In this document: piece after piece, positions 40,006-48,749 of the stretch
How the letters are laid out: each line of letters opens with the position of its first letter
Position numbering within the stretch: position 1 is the stretch's first letter
Assembly (NCBI RefSeq): GCF_002104995.1
Contig: NW_024468269.1
Location: 1-64,000, forward strand
Source of the DNA: Linderina pennispora
Taxonomy: Eukaryota; Kickxellomycota; Kickxellomycetes; Kickxellales; Kickxellaceae
Reading direction: 5' to 3'
DNA: 64,000 nucleotides
Translations under genes and position numbers: made by a program
The notes under the pieces: generated by a model
Database searches by the model: none
What the model was told of the DNA's origin: nothing
The model's input: the letters and a program-made list of their open reading frames with translations, nothing else

Positions 40006-42636
40006 ATGCCTTCTGGTTCTCGAGGATGGGGCTCGCTTCGCGGCCGCCCCAAGACAACGTCGATTTTCCGCTCGGAAATCATGTCGCTGATTCAGCTCTA
40101 CATCCCATCGGATGTGTCGCGCTACACTGTGTCGCAGCTGGGTGAGCTCGGCCTTATCCAGTTCCGCGACCTGAACGCCGACGTCAGCGCCTTCCAGCGT
40201 TCGTTTGTGCAGTCCGTGCGCCGCTTCGACGAGGTCGAGCGCAAGCTGCGCTATCTGCGCACGCAGATTGAGAAGACTGATGTGGATGTCTACGAGTTTC
40301 TGGACGAGGACTTTGCCAACGCCGCACGCAGCCCGCGCGATATCGACGAGATGGAGGAGAAGATCAATGCGCACGAGGGGCGGGTGCTGGACCTCACCAA
40401 GGCGTACAAGAACCTGCAGCTCAAGCACCTGGAGCTGGTCGAGAACAAGTATGTGCTCGAGGAGGTCTCGTCGCTGTTTAGCGAGATGACTGGGCGCCAG
40501 CAGCCGGCGCAGGGCGGGTCGCTGGGCACTTCTGCTGGGTCCCACGATGGCGCGCCTTTGCTCAGCCGCCAGGAGACCATGAGCCGCCGCAGCATCGGCA
40601 GCCTGGACGCAGCGCGCTCGGCTGGCGGGTTCGATGTCGAGCACGGCTCGGTGGTGGGCCATGACATCAACGTGGGCTTTGTGACGGGTGTTATTCCACG
40701 TGACCGCATCGCAACCCTGGAGCGTGTGCTGTGGCGCTCGCTGCGCGGAAACATGTTCCTGAACTACGTGGATATCGAGGAGCCGATCCATGACCCGCGC
40801 CAGGAGGAGCCGGTGTACAAGAGCGCCTTCATTGTGTTTGCTCACGGCGAGTCGCTGCGTGACCGCGCGACCAAGATCGCCAACAGCCTGGGTGCGACGC
40901 TGTACCACGTGGACAGCAGCGCCGAGCGCCGCCAGGAGGACCTCATCGACACCATGTCGCGCATCGACGACTTGCAGCAGATTCTGGAGAACAACCACGT
41001 TGCCCGGATCACGGAGCTGACGGGCGTATCGGAGCAGATCAACACGTGGTTTACCGTGGTGCGCAAGGAGAAGGCCATCTACCACACGCTGAACCTGTTC
41101 AACCACGACAACAACCGCGACTGCCTGATTGCTGAGGGCTGGTGCGCGACCAACGACATCCCGGCCATCCAGTCGGCGCTGCACATTGCCACCGAAGACG
41201 CCGGCTCCAACGTGCCCACCATTCTGCACGAGCTGCGCACCACCAAGGAGCCGCCCACCTTTATCCGCACCAACAAGTTTACCGAGGGCTTCCAGAACAT
41301 CATTGATGCGTACGGCGTGCCCAAGGCCGGCGAGGTCAACCCGGGTCTGTTTGCGACCATCACCTTCCCCTTCCTGTTTGCGCTGATGTTTGGCGATCTC
41401 GGCCACGGCTTCCTGATGACGCTGTGCGCCGGTCTGCTGTGCGTCTACGAGCGCAAGCTGGCGTGGCTGGCCAAGAGCGAGTCGCTGGCCATGTTCTACA
41501 CTGGCCGCTACATTGTGCTGATGATGGGCATCTTCTCGATGTTCACTGGCTTCGTCTACAACGACATCTTCTCGCGCGCCATGTGGACCTTTGCGTCGGG
41601 CTGGGCGTGGCCCACTGACAAGGGAGGCGAGGGCGTGAGCGTCGAGGCGACCAAGCTCGACCATGTCTATGCCATTGGCATTGACCCGGCATGGCACCAC
41701 GCGAACAACTCGCTGCTGTTCACCAACTCGTACAAGATGAAGATGTCGATTGTGCTGGGCGTCATCCATATGACGCTCGGAATCTGCCTGCAGGTCCCTA
41801 ACGCCCTGCACTTCAAGAAGCGCATCAACATCATCCATGTGTTTGTGCCGCAGATCATCTTCCTCTTCTCGATCTTCGGCTACCTGGTCGTCATGATCAT
41901 CATGAAGTGGTCGACTGACTGGTACGCGCGCGACGCTGCCGGCGAGCTGACGCACATCGGCCCGCCCAGCCTGCTCAACATGCTGATCTACATGTTCCTG
42001 AGCCCCGGCAACGTCAGCGAGAAGGAGCGCATGTTCTCGGGCCAGGCTGCCCTGCAGGCGTTCCTGCTTCTGACTGCGCTGGTGTGCGTCCCCTGGATGC
42101 TGCTGGTGAAGCCCTTGATTCTGCGCCGCGAGCACCAGAAGATCATCGCCGAGGGCTACGGCCGCATTTCGAGCCATGTGCGCGTCAGCACCGACGGCGA
42201 CGAGATGGCGGGTGCCGTGGTCATGGCCGAGCAGGAGGAGATGGAGGAGGACGACTTTGACTTTGGCGACATCATGATCAACTCGACTATCCACACAATC
42301 GAGTTCTGCCTGAACTCGATCTCCAACACGGCATCGTACCTGCGCCTGTGGGCGCTCAGTCTTGCCCACGCCCAGCTGTCCGAGGTCCTGTGGTCCATGA
42401 TCTTCATGCCCACGCTCAAGACGACGGGCGCCTACCAGCCTGTGCTCATCATGTTTGGCTTTGCCGTGTGGTTCAGCCTGACCTTCTGCATCCTGATCTT
42501 CATGGAGGGCCTGTCGGCGTTCCTGCACGCCATGCGTCTGCACTGGGTCGAGTTCAACAACAAGTTCTACGATGGGTCGGGCATCAAGTTTATGCCGTTC
42601 TCTTTCAAGGCCATTCTGGACGAGGATGAAGAGTAG
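40006..42636 (+). CDS. VPH1: V-type H+-ATPase subunit a
   Basis: 876 residues, one exon. The cytosolic N-terminal half (FRSEIMSLIQLYIPSDVSRY, QLGELGLIQFRDLNADVSAF) forms the stator arm; the C-terminal half has about eight membrane helices. [20 protein letters not shown] holds the essential Arg that works with the c-ring in proton transfer. GDLGHGFLMTLCAGLLC and LGVIHMTLGICLQ are also family signatures. The complex acidifies vacuole, Golgi and endosomes. Fungi may have one or two isoforms (Vph1, Stv1); which this is cannot be told. An unusually long antisense frame is a by-product of strong G/C codon bias. Confidence 0.96.
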   Translation: MPSGSRGWGSLRGRPKTTSIFRSEIMSLIQLYIPSDVSRYTVSQLGELGLIQFRDLNADVSAFQRSFVQSVRRFDEVERKLRYLRTQIEKTDVDVYEFLDEDFANAARSPRDIDEMEEKINAHEGRVLDLTKAYKNLQLKHLELVENKYVLEEVSSLFSEMTGRQQPAQGGSLGTSAGSHDGAPLLSRQETMSRRSIGSLDAARSAGGFDVEHGSVVGHDINVGFVTGVIPRDRIATLERVLWRSLRGNMFLNYVDIEEPIHDPRQEEPVYKSAFIVFAHGESLRDRATKIANSLGATLYHVDSSAERRQEDLIDTMSRIDDLQQILENNHVARITELTGVSEQINTWFTVVRKEKAIYHTLNLFNHDNNRDCLIAEGWCATNDIPAIQSALHIATEDAGSNVPTILHELRTTKEPPTFIRTNKFTEGFQNIIDAYGVPKAGEVNPGLFATITFPFLFALMFGDLGHGFLMTLCAGLLCVYERKLAWLAKSESLAMFYTGRYIVLMMGIFSMFTGFVYNDIFSRAMWTFASGWAWPTDKGGEGVSVEATKLDHVYAIGIDPAWHHANNSLLFTNSYKMKMSIVLGVIHMTLGICLQVPNALHFKKRINIIHVFVPQIIFLFSIFGYLVVMIIMKWSTDWYARDAAGELTHIGPPSLLNMLIYMFLSPGNVSEKERMFSGQAALQAFLLLTALVCVPWMLLVKPLILRREHQKIIAEGYGRISSHVRVSTDGDEMAGAVVMAEQEEMEEDDFDFGDIMINSTIHTIEFCLNSISNTASYLRLWALSLAHAQLSEVLWSMIFMPTLKTTGAYQPVLIMFGFAVWFSLTFCILIFMEGLSAFLHAMRLHWVEFNNKFYDGSGIKFMPFSFKAILDEDEE

Positions 42637-42916
42637 CTTTTTTTCTTCTTTGTTTGTTTTCCGCTGCAATACATGGCATCTCCTTGTCTGCATTTGGTGC
42701 GGACTTGCTATCATAGCCACCATCACCTGATCCGGCCTGCTGCAGACATGTCTGCATCTGGGTATTGCCGCATGTCAACAAGCATTTCCGTTCGGCAGCT
42801 GGCTAAAGAAGGACAGGGGCAGCGGATTAACCGTGGAACAGAGTTAAGGAGCACTGCCCTTTCTTTTCTCGCCAACAGCCCGCCCTCACCTTTCTATCTC
42901 CCCACATACCACCCGC

Positions 42917-44608
42917 ATGGTTTCCATCACCGCGCTTCTTATACGATCGCTGAAACACGCGCCGCCAGCCAAGAGGCTGCCAGAGCTGCCAGAGCTGGTC
43001 CTAGTGCAAATCGCCCACCACCTCTTGATCGACAGCCCAGGGCCCGGAGGCACTGCGCAGCTGGGTCCCATCCAGCGCCAACTGCTGCCGCTGATAGCCG
43101 TCTGTCGCCTCTGGCGCAACGCTGCGGTTCCCATGTACTACAGCGACGCATACCTCGACCTATCGATACCAGCGCGCGAGCACGCGGCCGCCCAGCATGT
43201 CGACAGAATAGTGGAGCTTGGATATGCGCGGTTTGTCCAGCGGCTGCGCATCGGCTTGATGCCCAGTGTGTTTGCCGACCGCGCACAGCTGGCGTATCTC
43301 CGAGATATGCTGATACCGGGACGGTTTGTGCGCGCGCGCACGCTGATTGTGTGCTTAGAGGGCACACAGTGGGACCACATAGCAAAAGCAGACGGTGCAC
43401 GTGATATATGCCAGCTGCTGGTACAGACCGCGCCCACGGCAACGGGGCTGGTCTTTGCCAGCCAGTTCGCAGCCAGTCTGCACAGGGATTCGGATGCATT
43501 GGTGCTGTTGCAGAGTCTGGAGCAGGGGAAGCGCGAGCTGAGCGTGCTTGTCACCCCCGCCACTGCATATTCTGCTGTCCGGGAAATGCAGATGCCGAGC
43601 GGGCTGGTGCGGCTGGACGTCAGTGCGGATGCGTTCAGCAGCAGTGTGCTGGTGGAGCTGCTGTCCAGAAACGCACAAACACTGCAGGCTGTTGATCTGG
43701 CGCACCTGACGGTTGTCCAGCTCGGTCTGCTGTGCAGCAAGGCGGCTGTGTTCCCTAGGCTGCGCAGACTGAAATGGTCGATGCTCGTGGACACCGAGGT
43801 CAATCGGATTGCGTTGGGCGGCGAAACTCCATTCCCTTCGCTGACATCGCTGACTGCCATAAACCTCTACCCGTTTGCCGACAGCACGCTGCTGCTCGGG
43901 TGTGCCTCAACCTTGCGACATCTCTCGCTGGCCGTTGACAAGCCCACGCTCGAGCAGCTAGCGTCTGCGGGCGCACTGGCCGCCAGCACATACCCGCAGC
44001 TACAAAGCCTCAAAATGCATCACGTGTCGCACAGCATCCGGCCAATTCCCGAGCGCCTGTTCTCGCAAGTCTGTAACATGGCACGGGGTGCCAGCACAGT
44101 ATTCACATCCATGTTTGGCACCGACACCAACCAGGCCATCGAGCTGATGGCGACGAGTGCGAGTGTCAGGCACTTGCGTATTCCAGGCCAGCATCTGGAT
44201 CTGAAGCAGTTTGCGCTGGTCGCCAGACTGTATCCGAACCTGGAGTCGGCGCTTTTCTACTTCTCAGAGTCCTTTGACTGCTCGCACGTCAATGCGCTGC
44301 GCGACAGCGGCGTTAGGCGGATGCTGGCCAGTGTGCGGATCGTCTCAAAAATCACCCTTCTTGAGCTCAACTCGCCGGTTCACGGCCGGTACTGCCCCAC
44401 ATGCACTGGCGAAGGCGCGGTCTTGCTGGCAGCGTTTTTGCCGCAGCTCCAGGACATCCGGATCCATGTGGCGGCACGGAATGTGTGTCGGACTGTGTTT
44501 GACTCGCTGGTCAGGGCACACAAGCGATCGGTATATAAGGCTCGGCCGCATGTGAGACGGCTACGGCTCAATGTCATTGCGGAGGGGATGCATTTGAAGA
44601 ACTACTAG
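42917..44608 (+). CDS. LRR-like protein with F-box-like start, tandem paralogue 1
   Basis: 563 residues. The N-terminus has an F-box-like helix (LPELPELVLVQIAHHLLI), then LIAVCRLWRNAAVPMYYSDA, a layout typical of F-box proteins (L-P then CRxWR). Irregular Leu-rich repeats follow. Near the end, CPTCTGEGAVLLAAFLPQLQ precedes a final helix RSVYKARPHVRRLRLNV. Both the CRxWR and the end are shared with the next two genes. A substrate-receptor role in SCF ubiquitin ligases is inferred from the F-box-like start only. Intact frame with a GC-rich codon pattern. Confidence 0.8.
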   Translation: MVSITALLIRSLKHAPPAKRLPELPELVLVQIAHHLLIDSPGPGGTAQLGPIQRQLLPLIAVCRLWRNAAVPMYYSDAYLDLSIPAREHAAAQHVDRIVELGYARFVQRLRIGLMPSVFADRAQLAYLRDMLIPGRFVRARTLIVCLEGTQWDHIAKADGARDICQLLVQTAPTATGLVFASQFAASLHRDSDALVLLQSLEQGKRELSVLVTPATAYSAVREMQMPSGLVRLDVSADAFSSSVLVELLSRNAQTLQAVDLAHLTVVQLGLLCSKAAVFPRLRRLKWSMLVDTEVNRIALGGETPFPSLTSLTAINLYPFADSTLLLGCASTLRHLSLAVDKPTLEQLASAGALAASTYPQLQSLKMHHVSHSIRPIPERLFSQVCNMARGASTVFTSMFGTDTNQAIELMATSASVRHLRIPGQHLDLKQFALVARLYPNLESALFYFSESFDCSHVNALRDSGVRRMLASVRIVSKITLLELNSPVHGRYCPTCTGEGAVLLAAFLPQLQDIRIHVAARNVCRTVFDSLVRAHKRSVYKARPHVRRLRLNVIAEGMHLKNY

Positions 44609-44849
44609 GCGTTCCGCCTGATTGTCCAATGATGCAACATAGCATAGGAATGGTGAACAAGCTCGCGCTGTTTTCGCCAAAACTGCTTGGTGCAAATGAA
44701 GTCAAAGCCCGCCGTGCATTCTCCCCCGTGCCCCCTCCACATGACCGAATCACACCCTATGCCATGTTGCAATTACGACCCGCTCCTCTGGCCCTTTATC
44801 GACTGCCAGCCCCGCATCTCTCCTCTGCCTCGTTCCTCGCTGCACCTAT

Positions 44850-46613
44850 ATGCTTTATGCTCCTTCGCAAATCAGCTACCAGACCATTATCACATTTGTC
44901 ACAATGCCATTATCTAACACTGCCGGCCTAGCCTCGGAGCTCCCCGACCTTGTGCTGCTGCAAATCGTAGAACTGGCATCTGGCACCAGCCAGATGATAT
45001 ATAGCCGCCACTCAGCAGCACTACCTCCTCCTCCTTACGCCCTACTTCCTTTCCTCAGCATCTGCCAGCAGTGGCGCCGCGCAATCCTCCCGCACTTTTA
45101 CAGTCGTGTGTGCCTGTGTGTCTGCCGACATTCGGTTTCCAACATGCACCGGGTCCCAGCACTGCAGAACATTTCGCATGTCGTCAAACTAGGACACGCA
45201 TGTTATGTTCGGCGACTGCTAATATGCCTTAGCCGCGATGCTGCAGCCGAGGGCACACTGCTGCATAGCCTCAAAACAATGTTTGTCCCTGGCATGCTAC
45301 CTGGCGTGCTGGAGATTGCATTGAATCTTGATGGCCCTAGCTGGGATTGCCGGATAGCCGGTGGCAAGATCCAGGCGGCAGCAGCTGACACGCTGGTGCA
45401 GATTATCCGGAATGCTGCGCCCAATGCACGGTCAGTGGCAGTGGGATCGAGGGGCCGGATGCGAAACATGCTGGCCACCGACCTGCCGTATCTGGTGCAG
45501 TCGCTGCTGAGGGGGACTCGGGAACTACGACTGCTGGCGCCTCCGTTTGTGTTGCGGCGACTGACGCGCCAAAGCACCTTTGAGCATGGGCTCACAGACA
45601 TAACGGTCGGGCGCAGCGTCCTGTGGTCGGACGACCTGGTCAAATTCATCCGCAACCACGCGGCAACCCTGCAGGTACTAAAGCTGGAGCGCGTCTCTGT
45701 CGACATGTTCCACAGGCTGCTTTGCGGAAACAGGCACGAATCCCAGCACATCTATCCCAACATCAGCCGGCTGGAGCTAGCAGTGTCCACAATGTCAGTG
45801 CTGCGCGAGTCGTCGTACGAGCTGCCGCCCTTTCCTGCCCTCACGCACTTTATAAACCACCATTCGCACCCGTTCAGCGACGACACAATCCTACGGTGCA
45901 ATAGAAAGCGGCTCGAGGCAGTGAAGCTGCCGCTCTCAGTGTCACAGTTTGAAGCGATGCTGGCGAAGGGCGCGTTCGACCAGGGGCACTATGCAAAGCT
46001 GGCAGACATTGCCGTGTCGCTGGATGGCGTGCTGCCGACGTCCGAGCCAGGCAACATCCTGGTTCGGCTGTTTGTCAGCGCATGCAGCATGTCGGCAATG
46101 TCAGAGAGGATCAGGGTGGCTATGTGCAATACGGACATAACCCTGGCCCTTGCAAAGCTCAAGCCAATACCAGCCCTCCGCGAGCTTGCGTGTCCCCAAC
46201 TCAAACTCGGCGCCTCACAGCTGCTACCGCTCCTAGCAAGGTTTCCCGAGATACGCCGTATAGGGTTCTGCTTTGCCGAGTGTGCCAGCGATGCAGTGGC
46301 AGCCAGTCCCAGCGTCCAGGGAATACAAGACCAGTGGCTACTGCGCTCGTCGCGCTCAAGCCTGGTGTCCATGGAGTTGTTTGATACCGGACATACCTGT
46401 GGGCCGCAGTGCATCGGCCAAACTGTCATCCTGCTGGCGTCGCTTTTGCCGAGCCTGAGGGAAATCACTGTCCGGCCACACACAAAGGTCAACGCCAGGG
46501 CGCTGCTCCAGCACCTGGTGCAGGCGCAGCAGCGCGAGGTGTACCGGCAGCGCCCCCATGTAGATGCACTGAAAATCAGCATCGTGTCCCGTGCCCACCG
46601 GTTCAGCAACTGA
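44850..46613 (+). CDS. LRR-like protein with F-box-like start, tandem paralogue 2
   Basis: The frame opens at 44850, but the ATG at 44904 (ACAATGCCATT; MPLSNTAGLASELPDLVLLQ) is the likelier start because it aligns with the other paralogues, giving 569 residues. The same layout is seen: SELPDLVLLQIVELASG, LPFLSICQQWRRAILPHFY, Leu-rich repeats, then CGPQCIGQTVILLASLLPSL and a closing REVYRQRPHVDALKISIV. It is 295 bases after paralogue 1 (measured from that likelier start) and on the same strand. Divergence between copies is high, so the duplication is old or evolution is fast. Confidence 0.8.
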   Translation: MLYAPSQISYQTIITFVTMPLSNTAGLASELPDLVLLQIVELASGTSQMIYSRHSAALPPPPYALLPFLSICQQWRRAILPHFYSRVCLCVCRHSVSNMHRVPALQNISHVVKLGHACYVRRLLICLSRDAAAEGTLLHSLKTMFVPGMLPGVLEIALNLDGPSWDCRIAGGKIQAAAADTLVQIIRNAAPNARSVAVGSRGRMRNMLATDLPYLVQSLLRGTRELRLLAPPFVLRRLTRQSTFEHGLTDITVGRSVLWSDDLVKFIRNHAATLQVLKLERVSVDMFHRLLCGNRHESQHIYPNISRLELAVSTMSVLRESSYELPPFPALTHFINHHSHPFSDDTILRCNRKRLEAVKLPLSVSQFEAMLAKGAFDQGHYAKLADIAVSLDGVLPTSEPGNILVRLFVSACSMSAMSERIRVAMCNTDITLALAKLKPIPALRELACPQLKLGASQLLPLLARFPEIRRIGFCFAECASDAVAASPSVQGIQDQWLLRSSRSSLVSMELFDTGHTCGPQCIGQTVILLASLLPSLREITVRPHTKVNARALLQHLVQAQQREVYRQRPHVDALKISIVSRAHRFSN

Positions 46614-46822
46614 GCGGCCGCTGCTCATTTCTGCATGGGCACCGCACTATATTTAGGACGCGCTATCTTGGGCAGGTTCCCCTTGGGCTTTGTCATTGAC
46701 AGCTGCTGCTGTTTCAGGAAATAAATATCTCCATGCTGCAGCCTGTTTGCAGCCAGTCTTGCCTCAGCTCACCTTGAAGCCTTTCTTTTCTCTTCTTCTC
46801 ATCCATTTGCCTCCACTCGTGC

Positions 46823-48589
46823 ATGCTATATTCCTGTGCCATGAGCCTGTTCTCCCTTTTCAACTACTCGAGTCCTGGAAAGCCTATTCCCTACCTGCCC
46901 GACACTGTGCTATTAAGACTCGTTCAGTATGCAGCTGGTGTGCACATGCAGCTGCCCGCATGCCACCAGAACACGCAGACAGACCAAGCACCACGCTCAC
47001 TGCTGCCGTATATGGCGGTCTGTCGGACCTGGCGGAGTATGATCAGTGTGCTCTACTACCGAGAGGCAGTCCTGAACCTTGGCCCAAAGAATGCGCTAGA
47101 TATGCTTGACCGACCAGCTCTACACAAGGCAGCATGGATTGTGCAGATTGGGCATGTGTCGGACATACGGCGCTTGCACGTCATTGTTCCGGTGGGCGCA
47201 CTCGGCACCAGTGCATTAAATTCAATCGTGACAAAGGAGCTGACACCGTTTTGGTCGGCCAATGTGCTGGAGATAATCCTGCATCTACATTCTGAGACGC
47301 CAGACCTTGAAATCAAACTCGGCAGTAGAGCTGACCGAATTGCCTGGTTTATTGATACCCTGAACTATGCAATGCCCCGAGCAACCTCACTATCGGTCAT
47401 GAATAACAGTACCATGCGCGCTGGCGACCTGACTGGGCTGCTGGAGATCATCAACAAAACTGTCCCTAGCAAACGGTCACTGGGGTTTGAGCTGGACCTG
47501 CAGGGCCAGCATCCTTTCCTCACCATGTCTGGCCCACCAGTGCTGACTAATATCTCGATCGCAGCGCGCAACTGGACTGACGCGCACATTGGGTTTGTTC
47601 GCTACCACTGCGACACCTTGCGGACGCTGACCGTGCATAACATTACAACATGGTCGTTTGAACAGCTGCTGGTCGACGGCGAGCGATCCAATATAGTCTA
47701 TCCTAACCTAATGGTTCTGGATGCAGAACTACGCCTCTCAATGCAGGCACCGTCGCTGAACCTTCAGCGCACACCCTTTCCTGCATTACGTTGCCTCCGG
47801 AACAAGGGGTTCTACCCGTTCAACAGCGACATCGCCCTGTACACTGGCCACCCGTCAACACTCGAGTATGTACGGCTGCCGCTGGATACAGTTTTGTTCA
47901 ATACCCTGTCCGCAAGCAATGCGTTCAAATCCCGCAAGTACCCGGTGCTGCGCACCGCTGAGGTTTTCTTCAACAACAGCCCGTTTGTAGTTGCTGAGGC
48001 TGTGCAAGGGTGGTCGATGTTTGCCACTATTTTCGAGATTGCCGAGGCCGCAAAGGTGTTCCGGTGCAATATCCGCGTCAACCGCTCGGCACCCGTGCTT
48101 ATCAACATGCGGCCAAGCTTTTCACTTGAGCACCTTTACATGCCATGGTTCGGTATCGATCTGGCTGGGTTTCCGCTGCTCTGCCTAAAGTTCCCGAAAC
48201 TTCGCTCTGTTGCCTGCACGTTAATTGACGCCATTGACGGTATCTCGGAAGATATGCCCAGAGACGAAAGCATCCAAGCCGCGTTGTCTACGAAGCGCAT
48301 CCGCTCAAAGCTTGCCACCCTGGAGATCTTTGGTGAAACCTGGGTACGCAACTACAGGCGCTTTGCACAATACGTGGTGCTGCTGGTGGCGCTGTTGCCG
48401 TCGGTGAAGGAGCTTGTATACTGGCCGTATGCATCTGAGGAAGCCCCTGAAGCCAAGAGGCAACTCACAGCCGCATTGAACCGCACGGCATACCGCGACA
48501 TGTATCATGTCAAGAACCTCAAAGTGGATATCAAAACGCACTATACATATCTGGAAGACGTATACCGCAAACAATTCCCCCTTCAATAG
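46823..48589 (+). CDS. LRR-like protein with F-box-like start, tandem paralogue 3
   Basis: The frame opens at 46823; the second ATG at 46841 (GCCATGAGC, MSLFSLFNYSSPGKPIPYLP) has the better start context and gives 582 residues. It shares PDTVLLRLVQYAAG, LPYMAVCRTWRSMISVLYYR and the final FAQYVVLLVALLPSVKELVY with its neighbours, but lacks the paired-Cys motif before that block. It is the most diverged of the three. The PP2A-like gene follows on the other strand. Confidence 0.8.
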   Translation: MLYSCAMSLFSLFNYSSPGKPIPYLPDTVLLRLVQYAAGVHMQLPACHQNTQTDQAPRSLLPYMAVCRTWRSMISVLYYREAVLNLGPKNALDMLDRPALHKAAWIVQIGHVSDIRRLHVIVPVGALGTSALNSIVTKELTPFWSANVLEIILHLHSETPDLEIKLGSRADRIAWFIDTLNYAMPRATSLSVMNNSTMRAGDLTGLLEIINKTVPSKRSLGFELDLQGQHPFLTMSGPPVLTNISIAARNWTDAHIGFVRYHCDTLRTLTVHNITTWSFEQLLVDGERSNIVYPNLMVLDAELRLSMQAPSLNLQRTPFPALRCLRNKGFYPFNSDIALYTGHPSTLEYVRLPLDTVLFNTLSASNAFKSRKYPVLRTAEVFFNNSPFVVAEAVQGWSMFATIFEIAEAAKVFRCNIRVNRSAPVLINMRPSFSLEHLYMPWFGIDLAGFPLLCLKFPKLRSVACTLIDAIDGISEDMPRDESIQAALSTKRIRSKLATLEIFGETWVRNYRRFAQYVVLLVALLPSVKELVYWPYASEEAPEAKRQLTAALNRTAYRDMYHVKNLKVDIKTHYTYLEDVYRKQFPLQ

Positions 48590-48749
48590 TTGATGTAGCT
48601 GATGATTAATAGAGGCAGATACGATGCCAATACCCACTGCGTGGGCATTTCGGCTGCATGGGCATTTTGTGGTAAAGATGATTAAAATATACTCTTGATA
48701 AAAACAGAACCGAGATGCTGTTGCTGTTGCTGTTGCTGGTTCACTTTTG

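Noticed and set aside
39946-42726. A 926-codon open frame antisense to the V-ATPase subunit a gene
   Set aside because: It mirrors a highly expressed gene with strong G/C third-position bias, which removes stops on the opposite strand. The product is His/Arg/Gln/Val-rich without domains, while the sense frame is an unmistakable V-ATPase subunit.
48716-48741. (TTGCTG)-type microsatellite after the PP2A B'' gene
   Set aside because: A short simple repeat just past the stop codon; ordinary and probably without function.
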